A stretch of 64,000 bases of DNA from Cryptomeria japonica (GCF_030272615.1 NC_081415.1:416916757-416980756), one strand, 5' to 3'. Positions 11,634 through 23,694 are shown, counted from the first letter of the stretch. Program-made: numbers and translations. The notes: generated by a model not told the origin, from the sequence alone.

Positions 11634-11801
11634 ACGAGAGTCCCTCATGGTTTTTGTAGATAAGTTTTGGTTTGTTTAGTCTATAGTTTCTTTTTTGTTG
11701 GTGTTTTTGTCTTGGTATTTTAATAAAGCCTGTTTGCGTAACCAAAGATCCTTGAGTTCATGTCTAGTTCCCTTATAGTCCTAGTCCCCAGCCAGAGCCC
11801 A
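11634..11801 (+). other. Spacer between integrase and long repeat 2
   Basis: This 168-base T-rich segment has an AATAAA at about 11722 and no coding potential. No polypurine tract precedes the repeat start at 11802; the last bases are CCAGAGCCCA. That is the main argument against placing the LTR edge there. Confidence 0.5.
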
Positions 11802-11884
11802 TGTTAGTGTCCCCTCAAATTTTTATTAAAATTTTAATCTTGCGGGTTGCCTTATGGTGTCTATTTTCTTTTCGGTCTTTGTAT

Positions 11885-12300
11885 TTCTTCGCTTTGAACC
11901 TATGTCGTTGATCCTTTAAACAGTTCAAAATGTTCAAAGTTCAAAGTGCATTTTAGGTAATGTCTCTAGCGGCCTTTGTCTTAACTGAAGCAAGCGCGTT
12001 GTTGTTATGCATTTTGAACTTTGAACCCGTGAACCTTTTTTGGTTCAAGGTTCAAAAGGTCCTTTTGTGTGAGTCGCGACTATGTAATGTTATTTAACGA
12101 GCAAGTGTAAATGCGTTTAAGTTGGTATTGAACTTGAACCTTTTGTATTCTCTGTTCAACAGTTCAAAGTTCGAAGTCCTTTCACTTGTTAGTTATGGTT
12201 ATTGCTCGTTCCTAGTATTGTTTTGAGCCACTAGTTCACTATTGTTCTCACTGAATGAACTTGAACCATTGAACACCTTGTGAGATGGTTCAAGGTTCAA
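11885..12300. repeat. TTGAAC/GTTCAA motif array, second copy
   Basis: Same arrangement as at 820-1260. The opposed blocks that could form the hairpin are kept at 12020-12056. One GAACCTTGAACC doublet of the first copy is reduced, so the repeat number differs between the two long repeats. Confidence 0.75.
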
Positions 12301-12756
12301 AATTTCACTTTAAGCTGATTCTAAGGATTTTGATAACACTGGAGGCAGTGCGGTAAGAAGGAATATTCCCGACATCTAAAAGTTTAAAATTCTAAATTTG
12401 GAAAGTAATCACAAGGACATTAACTATTTGTGCAAAAGTGATGGGCAATTAAGAAAGTGTCAGGTTTTCAGTCATATCACTGTTACTTCACACGTTTGAA
12501 TGAGTCATTATGAAGCGTGTGTAGATTTTTCTCAATTTTCCTTCCCGTTTTCTTACAAAGACATGTAAATTCATCTCCATAATTTGTAAGGGCTATAGCT
12601 GTTATAATTGAACGAACTGGAGATGCCAAAGGTAAATTCAGCTCTACTTTCCTAAGAGGGTTTCATGAATTCACGGTGGTAATAGGCGAGTTTAGACAAT
12701 TTCCCTATACTATATTTCTTTAGTTAAGAATATTTGTTAGTGTAAGAAGAAAATCT

Positions 12757-15295
12757 TTGGTTTGTTGGAGTAAAATTCCATCTAGCTTTAGAAAGTCTAT
12801 GATTACTATCCTTTATTACAACAAGTCTATGATTACTATCCTTTATTACAACAACAAAAGTATGAAAGTCTATGATTACTATCCTTTATTACAGCAAAAA
12901 AAGTATGAGGAACATATTGTCAGATGGAATGGTGTCTTTGTGGGAAGAGTTTTTGAACTACAGGGTGATGTAAATAAAAGGATGTCAGTTGAAGCTTTGG
13001 AATTGATAAGTATATATGGCAGCTTCTTCATTCAATTTCCTAGGTTTACCTATCTTCAGGTAGGTGGTTTTGAGGGTGAACCATTCAAGCTACCTAGGTA
13101 TGGCTTTGATATCTATATACTCATTGAAGTGAGTTGACAAATCACTCATATTGATAAAAGGCTAGGCACAAAAGGTGAATCTGGAGTTGCCTTTCCCGTT
13201 GAACTTGGATACTACAACTGTAAGTCCGTGTCTAATGCTTTGAATTTGGAGTTGGAATTCAAGAAGATGAATATGCATCCCTATGTTGCTAGATGAAAGT
13301 TTGATAGCAGGGGCTATGCTATGGAAAACCTAAATGTAGATGAACACTTCTGTCATGAACCCTAGTTGGAAGCTTACTGGGAAAATTGTAGTGATGAGTA
13401 CGAAGTAAGGAAGAGACTATTGTGAAGATTTACTTTACAACAAGTAATAACCATGAGACTTCCCATCAATGTGTTTGGAGTACAGGAGGAAACAAGGGAG
13501 GATGTTCTTGATTTTGAATTTAATAAGGAAGTTCAAGGGCAACCAATCCCTGAGATTGACTGGGATAAAAAGGAAGACGAAAACATTCATGCTAGGACTT
13601 TCAATGTTATAAGGAGAACTGAGAAATGGTTAAGGGATCATAAATTTAGAAAAGGATCACTTATTTCTTCCCATGAACTAAGAGTTGGTTCGCATGCAAC
13701 AACTCAACTTCCTATTCCAACTGCTAACAAGATTGTTGATGTTGTAGGTGATACAAAGCCAGTTGTTTAAGAAATTCAACCCAGAAGATCAAAAAGGTCC
13801 TTGCTGAGTTCCTCACCAGTCCGAGTGACTTGGGCAAGAAGCAAGAAGAAGAGTAAAGAGCTAGCATTGAGCCAAATCATTGTAGACCTGGATCCAAGTG
13901 AGGAAGTTGAAATAATAATGGAGCAACAAGAATTGAATGAACCCCTGACACAAGATATGGACACAGGTAAAGAAGTAGAGGGTGAGATGAATCTAATGAG
14001 AACCCTAACTATTGTCAATTCACAGAGTACTCAGACATCCCCTCCGTCCAAAGAACCTTCAAGCACTCTGTGATGGTTAGAGGCTTCCATTGGGAAGAAA
14101 CGCATTGCGGTCCCAATCACAATTCCTATGGAAGATATGGTTAGAAAGTGACTTGGAAAAGTGTCCAAGCCAAAGAAACTTAAAACATAGAAAATGCTTG
14201 AGGTAGATGAGGCAAGAGGTCATTGGACAATCAAGATAGCTAAACCTATCCCAGGTAGAAACTTAGACAAAGCCACTGAAAGATGACTTCACTATGGAGA
14301 AAATTGATTTGGGGGTTGCTTCACGAGCGGTTGATGTCAAACACTTGGAATCCTCCTCAAAGAGGATGATTTCTAGATCATGGAAGGATGAAAAAGATAA
14401 AAAGGAGTTGAATCAAATCATCACCCAAATGGCTGAATGCATTAATGCTATACAACATCCAAGTCCTCAACCCTTGTCACAAGTGGCAGTATCCTTCAAC
14501 CCCAAGTCTCCAGCAAACCAAAAGATGTTAGATCAGGTTTAGAAGAACAGAATCATGGCGGAAATGTTCAATAAATGGCTTGATCTCATAATACAACAAG
14601 GCTCAGATTATATTGTCAGTTTGGTAAAAGTGTATGAAGATGCTGTGACTGTAAGAAAGGAATTGAAATTAGAAACTGTTGCCTGGGAGAAGGAAAGGAC
14701 TAAGTGGGTGGCAGTACTTGTGCAAATGAACAATATACAAAAATTTGGTGTGATGAAGTTCTTGGCTGAGAAACCTATGGAGAGTTTGGATGACAATGTA
14801 CTATATGTGTCGAAGAAGAATGTAGAGTGGTGAAATTCAATCATCAAACATGGCCATGAGGAATCTACAAGATTGCTGAAAGGGTTGACCGATCTAATCG
14901 ACACAATGCAAAAAGATCTTAAGTGCATTGACATCCAACTTATGAAAGAAGATGCTCAGATAATCAAAACTGCTACGGTTATGGTGAAAATCTTCCAGGA
15001 AAGGATACTGTTCACTAGGGAAACAAAATCCTTGACTACAGATGATTTATCGAAGGTGGCTAGAATTGAATCAATCCTCATGGTTTGTTTTGATCATCTG
15101 GAGGCGCATAAGGCAAAGGTTTCACAAGTAAACATGGATAAGGAGGTCTGGAAGCAACATATTTTGCATATTGGACTCCCCTATTTTCAAGTCATCCTGA
15201 ACTTCTTAGCTACACATTTGGAGTGGTGGGGTATGCACAGTTCTGCAACAAAGCAGGATAAATCAATGGTTTCCTCTACCACGATGGAGTCCTAA
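12757..15295 (+). pseudogene. Second copy of the long-repeat reading frame, internally deleted
   Basis: This copy lacks the first part of the frame (deleted) but keeps the region from the MSVEALELISIYGSFF block to the C-terminus. Open blocks are 12757-13137, 13453-13770, 13801-14073, 14294-14542, 14555-14833 and 14873-15295. It keeps the frame where copy 1 is shifted (near 13915) and is shifted by one base near 14284 where copy 1 is intact. The C-terminus ends cleanly with a TAA at about 15293. The tail is charged and probably coiled coil. Function is unknown. Confidence 0.65.
12793..12905 (+). repeat. Tandem triplication at a deletion junction
   Basis: A unit of about 32-42 bases around AGTCTATGATTACTATCC occurs three times in a row, against once in the first long repeat (about 2517-2560). 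It lies exactly where the second copy lacks the 786 bases equivalent to 1733-2518. Deletion and templated duplication therefore probably arose in one repair event. Confidence 0.75.
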
Positions 15296-16130
15296 TCAAC
15301 CAAGGGATGAGCTATCAATCGATCTATGGCTGTTGTCTTAGTTTCTTTTGTTTTTAAGAAAGCGGTTTCTTTAACCTATGGTTAAAGTTAAAGTTTTAGT
15401 TATGATGTAACAAACTATTAGCCTAGAGGCTATTTATGTTAGAATTTAGTTTTATGTAAGGGTCCGAAAAACTGTGATTTGGAGGAACAAATTTGATTTC
15501 CTTGGATTTCTCAAAAACTGATATTTCTGGTATTTTGAATGAAAATGATATTTTGAATGGAATCTTTAGAGTCTGTGTGTTTGAAGGATTCATTGATCTC
15601 TATTGGGATATATGTTGATGTGTGAAATATATCATTTCATTTTACCAGTTCTCTCTGTGTTTGTGGATTCATTGATTTTCATCATTTATGGGTTATCCTC
15701 ATTGTTGTTTGAATGACACTGATCCCCCTTGTCTTGTGAGACATGAGAGAGAATCGATCAGTATTTACACTGCATTGAGTTTACTTTAATTTAGGCTTAT
15801 GGAATGAACATGTGTGGAAGTAGAAGTCTGTGAACTCTACATTTGAAATGGGTCCTTAGTGATATTCTTTTCAGTCTTCATAGCATTCTTTTGTGTTGAT
15901 GAATGAATGCGAAAGCCTTTCGCGCTTTCTGGTGAAAAGTGTGTTTATTTCTAAATTTTCTGCATAAAAATTCATTGTAAATCTCACGAGGAGCTGCCCT
16001 CTAATGCAGAGGATGAACCTTAAATTGGTTCACCCAACTGTTGGTTCATTTGTTTTCCTTTCATAGAAGGGTGTACAAGAGTCATATTGTAATTTAAATA
16101 TTATTTAAAGAAGGGTAAATCTGTTAACCA

Positions 16131-16285
16131 ATAGATTTTTGGTGACTTTGTTGGGGAGTCGAATTACAAGACTGGTTGCCTAGTTACAAAGTATTAAGAA
16201 TTGGATTGCCAATTTTAAAGAATCTTTTTTGCATGACATCAAATCTTTGCATTTTAGATAGACTAGTGTCGTGGAGATATACTAG
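16131..16285 (+). mobile_element. Primer site and leader remnant after long repeat 2
   Basis: The same primer-like sequence (TGGTGACTTTGTTGGGGA, from 16140) and about 140 bases of leader match 5777-5932. A normal 3' LTR is not followed by a primer site, so this is the start of a second internal region, as in LTR-sharing tandem arrays. A short duplication (TAGTGTCG, then GGAGATATA) lies at the breakpoint. Confidence 0.7.
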
Positions 16286-17398
16286 TGTCGCGGAGATATA
16301 TATTATGAATGGAAATCCAAGCATTTCTCAAGGATTTATGTCAGACCATCAAAAAGAAATTAGATTCCCATACTAGTATAATACCATCAATGACAAAATT
16401 CCCAATACCCTAGACCCTCAACAGGTGCCTAGACATATTGACAAAAGAGACTAAGATATACAACATTAGTAATATGAGCTAACTAGGGATCCAAACATCA
16501 CAAAAAATATTGAGTGCTTTATTTTCAACCAAAAGTCGACTTCTTTCCTATCTCTATTGGTGAGGTTTTCACCCAAAAAACTTTGTGGCTCAGTCCAGGG
16601 GAATCCACTGCCACAACACTAAGAATCTTCTCACGGTTGTCCACCCCAAATATCTCCTCCTCCTCCTAATCCAAGTCGATGCCCTTAAAATGTTCATATT
16701 ATTTTATCTGACACTCTCGCCCCTCGTTCAACTTCAAACCCAACAGATTTTGAAGGAAATCAATGCTTATTCAAATGAAGGTAAAATGCAACTCAAAGGT
16801 ATTAGGGTCTTAGATTGTGAGTATTGGCCACTTGGGAACCTCTTGGCCACTCCATTTGGTCATGAAATAATCCCATAGATAGGGGATTCTCAACCTATCA
16901 TCAATGTTTGCCAACAGAAGGTCCAACTCACCTTAAAAGGATTCCTTGAAGACCTTTTTGTAGAGTATTTTTGCTCCCACCTTTGACTCACCTGCCACAA
17001 GAACCGTCACCAAAAACACTATTATGATATTGGTGTTGATGTAATAGTAGTGATCTAAGAGAATGAATTCTCCACCCAAAATCTACCTAATAACATGCAA
17101 AATTATACCATGAGAGTAATTCATAACTACCTTGAACCTTTTCTCCTTAATTTCATTGATAAAAGACATTTGTATTTTATCCGAAATCAACCTAATGGGG
17201 GAATCCATGATAAAAAAACTGGAGAGCTAGAGAGAACTAGAGGAGTGATATGTCATAGAGGGAAAGCAAAGGATGAAAAATTTGGCATAGAATAGTGAAT
17301 GAGAAGTTTTAATTTATAGAAAAAAATTCCATCCTTATGTCCATAATATTGAGGAACTAGGAAATAAATGCATCATAATTGTTTGTTACATTGATGTC
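16286..17398. other. Unrecognised sequence between the Tat-like element and LINE A
   Basis: Only short frames occur (16585-16878 and 17095-17295 on +), without a recognisable domain. No poly-T that would mark the 3' tail of the minus-strand LINE is visible. It may include the LINE 3' untranslated region or another decayed element. Confidence 0.35.
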
Positions 17399-17684
17399 TT
17401 ATCCAACACCTCTACATAAATCCTCAGGCTCCAAAGCATATGAAAATCCAACTTGTATTAGCTCCCAATCTGACTTGTCCATCCAATCATACCACAAGCT
17501 ATTTAAGTCGTCACCCCCATGGCACATTATGATGTCCCTTTGTGACATTTCTATTTGAGAGTGGTCAGACAAGTGGATAAAAAACAAAGCCTCTGATTTT
17601 AGTGGGATTTGGTAATGATTAGCCAACAATCTATATTATGATCTAATCATCTTCTAAAGAAGGAGATATAATGTCTCCTAGAAA
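17399..17684 (-). pseudogene. C-terminal tail of LINE A ORF2
   Basis: A short minus-strand frame (17399-17629) follows the RNase H after several stops. It has no recognisable motif and is assigned to the LINE tail only by position. Confidence 0.3.
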
Positions 17685-18301
17685 TTATCTTGGTCCAATA
17701 GATCCATATGTCACCCTGTCAGTAGCCAAGTTGACAAGTTTGTCTGCTTCCTTGTTTGCTTCTCTATAAACATGGTTGAGAGTAAAATTATCAAAGAGCT
17801 TTAATAATTTTGAATCTCTATCAACCAATGCACCCAATTTCCAGTTGGGTGTTTCACCTCTCCTAATCGCATTTACTACTAGTGTAGAATCCCCTTCAAT
17901 TTCTAACTTCTCAATTTTGAGATCTTTATAGAATATCAAACCTTGGATAAGTGTCATGAATTCTACCACATTGTTAGTTCCATTCTTAAGTGGAATAGCT
18001 AATCTGCCAACTTCTTCACTGCCCCAAGTTTGATAATGCAACCTGCACCTAAAGGGCCAAGGTTGCCTCTAACAACCCTGTCAAAGTTCAATTTGAACCA
18101 TCCTTGTGCTAGGAGTTTCCACACAGATTGTTCTTTTACTTTTTGTGTCTTTGATCCACCCTCCCCAATAGAAGGAGGGATCTTGAATCCATTCCACCTA
18201 AGCCTCATCTTGCCATCCCATTCTATGAATTTACCTTTCTTATGATGAATTGAGACTTTGCAATTAGTTATTTCTACTATACCTGCTTCAATATTATTCA
18301 A
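17685..18301 (-). pseudogene. RNase H domain of LINE A ORF2
   Basis: Two overlapping frames make one plant RNase H (RVT_3). The N-terminal part (17999-18301) has FKLNFDRVVRGN, where DGxxRGN is usual, and LGPLGAGCII. The C-terminal part (17685-18041) has NVVEFMTLIQGL (catalytic Glu), IEGDSTLVVNAI (Asp) and YREANKEADKL (Asp). A frameshift separates them near 18020. A C-terminal RNase H is common in plant L1-type LINEs. Confidence 0.85.
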
Positions 18302-18327
18302 TAAGATTCAAGACACATTGCTTTATC

Positions 18328-18690
18328 CTAGAAAATCCTCCTATTCCTTTCTTTCCATAGTTCCCATATAAGAATTGATGGGCTTATTATCCATAAACTC
18401 CCAAGCATTCCCATACTTATTTTTATGGGCCATTCTTTAAATAAACTCATAACATCATTGGGTAGTGCAGTTACCCATCCTAATTCAACACATAGTGACC
18501 TCCAATAGGAATGCAAGCAAGGACATCCTAAAAGCAAGTGGTCCATAGTTTCCTCATGGCCCTTGCACAAAACACATCTAGATGGGTCTTCATATCCCAT
18601 TTTATTGAATGTTTCATTGTTAGATTTTTCTTCTATACAATAGCCCAAGCAAAGGTTCAAGCCTTGGGTAGACAATACTTGCTCCAACAT
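18328..18690 (-). pseudogene. Zinc-binding (zf-RVT) region of LINE A ORF2
   Basis: The block MGYEDPSRCVLCKGHEETM, then DHLLLGCPCLHSYW, matches the CxxC...HxxxxC pattern of the plant zf-RVT domain between RT and RNase H. All expected Cys and His residues are visible. Confidence 0.85.
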
Positions 18691-20860
18691 AGCTGAATTT
18701 GGATATCCGAGTCTTCCAATTGCTCTTTCTTGCTAAGAATTTGTATCCATTCTTAGTAATGAATTGGCCTAACTTGGCAGCTGCCCATGGCAATCTATCC
18801 TCCCCTTTTTTGAGGGTAATTTTCATGCTATTCAATGTTCTTTTTAGTATCTCTATCTCAACATTAGGAAGGGCAGGTCAGAGAAGTTCCTACACTTCTA
18901 TCAAAGAGTTAGATTATTGTTAAAAGTGATCATATAATCTTTGAGATGAGTCCCCCAATTATGATTTAGATATTCTTTTGTTTGTCCTATATCTATAATA
19001 CTGTCCAAACTTGGGTAACCACCCCATAAATCTTCCCAAAATAAGGTCAAGTTACCATCCGAAACATCCCAAGTTAAATGTTTAGTTATCACTGATCTGC
19101 AACTTAGAAAGAAGTTCCACACCCTAGATCCTTTTAGTGGGTCAGCAACCCTCAGAATATTTGTTGGGTCATTACTATTTATATATTTTTCTTGAAGGAT
19201 CTCAACCCACTTCAAGTTAGGCTCCTTGTACATTTTCCATACCAACTTCACTCCCAAGGCTAGGTTCTGCCATGCTTGGTTACCCAGTCCTACGACACCT
19301 TTTTCTTTTGACTTGTACATTTTTTCCCAAGAGATAAGAGCAACCTTTTTTTTTTTTCTGCATTCCCTTGCCAAAGACATTTCCTCATCATTTTCTGACA
19401 TAAAAAAACTTCTAGCGAGGAGGACCAAATGTGAGAGCAAATAAATTGGTAACGAGGAGATGGTCTCTTTCAACATGACAATCCTACCTACCCAAGATAA
19501 CCATTTCCCTTTCCATGAGTCCAATTTTTTCTCCATTTTAACCTTTAGAGGGTCCCATAACTTAGTGTTCCTCAAACACTTGTCAATCGGTAGCCCAAGG
19601 TAGGTACATGGTAATTGTCCCTTCTCGAATTCCAATATTCTCAAGATTTCAAATTCTTTTCAAGGGGCTACCACAAAGAAGAACACTTTTGAGTTCTCCA
19701 TACTTATCTCTTAGCCTTAGCCAAAGTGTATTGGCTTAATATACTTTTGAAATGCCTTACTTCCTCTTTCCTAGAATTGCCCATTAACATTGTGTCATCA
19801 ATAAATTGTTGACGTGTGATTTCTTCCAAGGAGCCAGTCACTTAGATACCAGTGATATGACCACTCATTTGTGACTATTTAATAACCATACCCAAGGCTT
19901 CCACCATTATAATAAACAAGAAGGGTGACAAAGGAACTTCTTTCTAAAGCCTCCTACATGCCTCAAAAATACCTTCCGGAGTACCATTTACCAAAACTGA
20001 AAAATCTTGGTGTGGAGATGCAGGTAAATATCCAATTGATCCATTGCCTATTAAAACCAAAAGCCTCTAACACTTCGCATAAAAATCTTTGGTCCACTTT
20101 GTCATATGCCTTTTTAATATCTAACTTAATGAGCATTTCAGGTTCCTGGTTGCACTAAAGTGAATGGATTGCCTCTTGAGCTATGATTACCTCATCTAGA
20201 ATCGATCTACTAGGGACAAAACTCATTTGTTCCTACAAAACAACAAGAGGAAAAACCACCTTAATCCTGTTTTCCATTACTTTTTATAGTGCTTTGCATA
20301 ACGTATTGCAAAGGGATAGTGGCTTGAAGTCCCCAAGAGTTTTCAGCTTCCCCTTTTTGGGGATTAAAGCTATGAATGTGTTATTGATCTCCTTAAGTAA
20401 TTTGCCAATTTGGTAGCTTCCAATGCATCAACCAAATCTTGACCAACAATATCCCAATACTTATGATAACAGCTTGTCAGGAAGCCATCTGGGCTAGGGG
20501 CTTTGTTTGAGTGTAACTTCTTGATACCTAGTTCTACTTCTTCCATTTGATCTTGGCATTCAACCTTTTATTCTGCTCTTCCTTGACTATTTTGGGGATC
20601 AATTCCCATATTCTATTTTGCTCCACCAAGTTGGATCTTGCATAACTATTAAGTAACTATTGGAAGAAATTAACAGTATCTGAAGCAATATCCTTAGGTT
20701 CTTGAATAAAAGAGCCATCTTCCTTTATGATCTTTGATATCCTATTGACATCCCTCCTTTGTTTGGCTATATTGTGAAAGAATTTAGTTTTCTTATCTCT
20801 ATTTGCTATCTAGAACTCTCTTGATTTTTGCCACCAATAGGTTTCTTCCTATGTAGAATA
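18691..20860 (-). pseudogene. Reverse transcriptase of LINE A ORF2
   Basis: RT motifs appear in order, right to left. HSNKAPSPDGF lies near 20500, then a block around VPSRSILDEVIIAQEAIHS near 20200. LDIKKAYDKVDQRFL lies near 20100. A YxDD-type box reads FIDD at 19794-19805, where FADD is normal. CTYLGLPIDKCLR and the thumb (18901-19644) follow. Frameshifts occur between most blocks. The domain copies LINE RNA at a nicked target. Confidence 0.88.
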
Positions 20861-21720
20861 TCTTCATATCTTTCAATGATTATTTCTCTTTCAAGAAGCC
20901 TTCTTGGTCCATACCATTTGCAATGAGTAATTCATTCAATTTTTCTAGTTCTTCCTCAATACTTCTCTTAGTTTCAAAGATGTCCTTAAAATTCTCCTTG
21001 TTCCAAGTGATCAATCTTTGCTTCACATGTTTTAGTCTGTCCATAAAGAAGAATGATTTTAACCCCTCATAATCTTCCTCAACCCACCGTTCTTTAATAA
21101 AATCCATAAAATTGTCATCTTTCATCCACATATTTTCAAACTTAAAAGGAGACCTAAAGGGCTTGTCATCTCCTTTGATTAGAAATTGGATTGGGTAATG
21201 GTTTGAACGTGAACATGGGAGTATGGAGCCATTGAGAGTATAGGAAAAGGTTGATAAATCTCTCTTAAAGAAAAAATTGTCCAACTTTTTTACAATGTTG
21301 CTAAAACCTATTATTCTGTCATTCTAGGTGAAGTTGGCACCCTTGAGCTCAATATCTAAAAGCTCCTCTCTAGAAACCCAGCTTTCGAAATCCACCCATT
21401 ATTGACTAGGTTTGTTCACTTCTCCTCTCTCATCTTCTCTTTTGAGGATAGCATTTAAGTCTCCCCCAATAATACTAAACTGTGAGGGGAAAGCCTCAAT
21501 GAAAGTGTCTAATTCCCCCCACAACTCTCTTTTCCTACCCCAATTATTTGGGCCATACATGTTGATAAGCTATATTTTAAACTTTGAATTTAAAGATCTG
21601 ATGTTTCCTCCAATCAAGTTATTGCCACTACCTCCAAACTTAAAATACACAATTGAGTAATCCTAAAAAATGGCCACACCCCCAAAAGCACCCTTTGACG
21701 ACACCTCAACTATTGGAAGT
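20861..21720 (-). pseudogene. Endonuclease (EEP) C-terminal part and linker of LINE A ORF2
   Basis: Right to left: SSKGAFGGVAIF, then INMYGPNNW, IIGGDLNAIL (Asn near the catalytic site), LDNFFF near 21280, and SNHYPIQFLI, where the SDH motif is usual (D to N). The linker up to RT is open at 20880-21284. The N-terminal part lies beyond an LTR insertion at 22941-23110. The domain nicks target DNA. Confidence 0.85.
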
Positions 21721-21723
21721 ATG

Positions 21724-22940
21724 TGTTGTCATGGTTTTCATTGATGTCAAACTTGTTGTTCCAAATTTTTATTGGTCTGGAATGTCTACGGTGTAGAGAT
21801 ATCTTGCTGTGTTGGTGTTGTAGGTGTTCATTGACTGTTCCGGAAGTGTTCGGGTCCAAAAAGTGTTGTTGATGTTGATTTCTATGGTTATCTTTGTTGG
21901 ATATAGTTTTGATATCATGGATATGATTGTTTTGTGGTTCATAAATATCTTTGTATTCTCTAGATGTTGTAGCATCGTTCACTTCTTATTGTGATATTCT
22001 ATTAATGACCTATCCTTAGGTTTGAATATGATTTGTGGGAGATTGTTTGACGTGTTATGGGTCTCACCGTAGGATGTGGAGATTTGAATTTGAGTTATTT
22101 TTGCATTAGAGAGTATGTTTTGTCCATTAATTGCTTATATGGATTCGTAGCATGCGGATATATTGTTGGTTATGTTCTGGTGATTGCGGATCGGTGGACT
22201 GATCTTTGGAAGATGTCTTTTGGTCCCCTCTTTCTCTTGGAGTGGATCAACATGTGCATTTTTGGTCTAGAAGGTATATTTTGGTTTAGGTTGACTTGGT
22301 TCAAGCTTTGATGATCTATCTTGTATATAAGGAATGTGTATGATTGAGTAGTGTGCATGAGCCAGAGAGGAGGATGAGAAGAATGTGGTAGACTAAATAA
22401 GTGAAGAAGCATAGATGTGTGATGTGAAGATAATCAATTAAGCTCAATGAAGAGCAAAGAAGAAGAGTTGTGTTCAAATGATAAGAAAGTTGTCCTGAGA
22501 CTATGGAAGATAAATGAGATAGAGTGTTGGCAGTTGAGGTCTGAGTTGTGTGTGTGGTAATGTTGGTCACTTGATGTAGAGTTCAAGGATAGCTTCATGA
22601 TCAGGAGATCCTTCTTTTCATACCATTTTTGTATCTTGCCCTGTTGCAGTTAGCTTCAAGTTTTGCAAGTCCTCTTTTGTATCTTGTTCCATGAGCAGTT
22701 AGCCTAGGTTTGCAAGTTCGGAGCAGTAAGATCTTTTCTTTGTAATTTGATATACATAATGGATATATTTTGTGGGCAGGCACTCACCGTGGTTTTTCCC
22801 TGTTTGGGTTTTCCATGTAGAAAATCTTGGTGTTCATGTGCTGGATGTGCATTAATATTTAATTGTTTATGTGCTGCATTAATTTTTATTTTGGACTGAT
22901 TCCCCACCCTATCAGTCCTACCTTGGGTTCAACATCAACA
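21724..22940 (+). mobile_element. Solo LTR inserted in the LINE A endonuclease
   Basis: It starts TGTTGTCATGG and ends CAACATCAACA, and it splits the endonuclease between KFKNQRD and VEVSSKGAFGG. The right third has a GTGGTTTTTCCC ... GGTTTTCCATGTAG block also seen, inverted, in the LTR at 23906-25402. No interior and no second LTR are visible. I could not find a clean target duplication, so a small deletion at the junction is likely. Confidence 0.65.
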
Positions 22941-23130
22941 ATCCCTCTGATTCTTAAACTTCCCTATGAAACCTTCAACCTCTTTCATTGCTAGTTTAGT
23001 TTCTTGTATTAGAATCACTTTTTCCTTGGTCAAACCAATTCTATGTTTGACCAAGTGTCTCTTGTTAGGGGCATTTAATCCCCTATCATTCCAAGATAAG
23101 AGAATCATGGTCCCTAGGGAAGGGGGTTTA
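22941..23130 (-). pseudogene. Endonuclease N-terminus of LINE A ORF2
   Basis: Starting near 23109 the frame reads MILLSWNDRGLNAPNKRHL, then VILIQETKLAM. These are the conserved N-terminal WNxRGLN and QETK (catalytic Glu) motifs of the LINE endonuclease. The ORF1 frame ends a few bases upstream or overlaps, as in other L1-type elements. Confidence 0.85.
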
Positions 23131-23173
23131 CCTTCCTAAGTCCCATTAGTTCACTTATTTTCTTTTGGTCCTC

Positions 23174-23694
23174 TGATACCATGAAAGGAAATAAAAGAGA
23201 AAGGAAAGGAAAATTAATCCAAGAAAGTTTATGATGAAGTAATTGTTACCATGAGAAAAGCAAAGACCTTAGAGCATCACCCAAATGTGAAGAAGGAGGC
23301 ACAAGAACTTTTGAAAGGGGAAAAGCAAAGAAAAACCCCTTGTGATATTATGAATGAGGCAATGCCTAAAAATGAGAGAGAGAGAGAGCAAGAAGCTCTT
23401 TACAATATTGTCATTAAGAAGAAATGAGAGAGGAGGCATCTCTTAAATAGAGATGAGGAGAGGAGTTACAAAGTAACTCCCAAATCTATGAATGCCACCA
23501 TTCATAAAATGTGTGTGCCATGTGTCCACATCCTCTTATGGAGGAAATCTAATATTCCTTAATAAAGGAAAATAAAAGAAATGACTTGTCCTCACACATG
23601 TACTAGAGGACAAATTACATGTAGGAATTCCAAAGGAATATCCTAAATTAAATAAAAATAAACCTAAGCTAAGTAAATATTAAATATTCTAACA
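23174..23694 (-). mobile_element. Solo LTR in LINE A with 4-bp target duplication
   Basis: On + it starts TGATACCATGAAAGG and ends TCTAACA, with CCTC on both sides (23170-23173 and 23695-23698). Removing it with one CCTC rejoins the LINE ORF1 frame as MAEDQKKISEL. Read on the minus strand the LTR starts TGTTAGAATATT and ends TGGTATCA, which is also the first eight bases of the usual tRNA-iMet primer site. Confidence 0.75.

Larger units (their letters stand above)
11802..16130 (+). mobile_element. Long direct repeat 2, putative 3' LTR of the Tat-like element
   Basis: It matches 742-5776 throughout, with scattered transitions and indels. It is about 700 bases shorter because the segment equivalent to 1733-2518 is deleted near 12793. 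The TTGAAC array recurs at 11885-12300 and the reading frame at 12757-15295. The divergence between copies indicates an old insertion. Confidence 0.75.

Noticed and set aside
16585..17295. Possible host gene exons
   Set aside because: Two short frames without a domain or splice evidence; left as unrecognised.
22057..22907. Several 60-84 codon frames in the 21724-22940 insertion
   Set aside because: They lie inside an LTR, overlap on both strands and match nothing recognisable.
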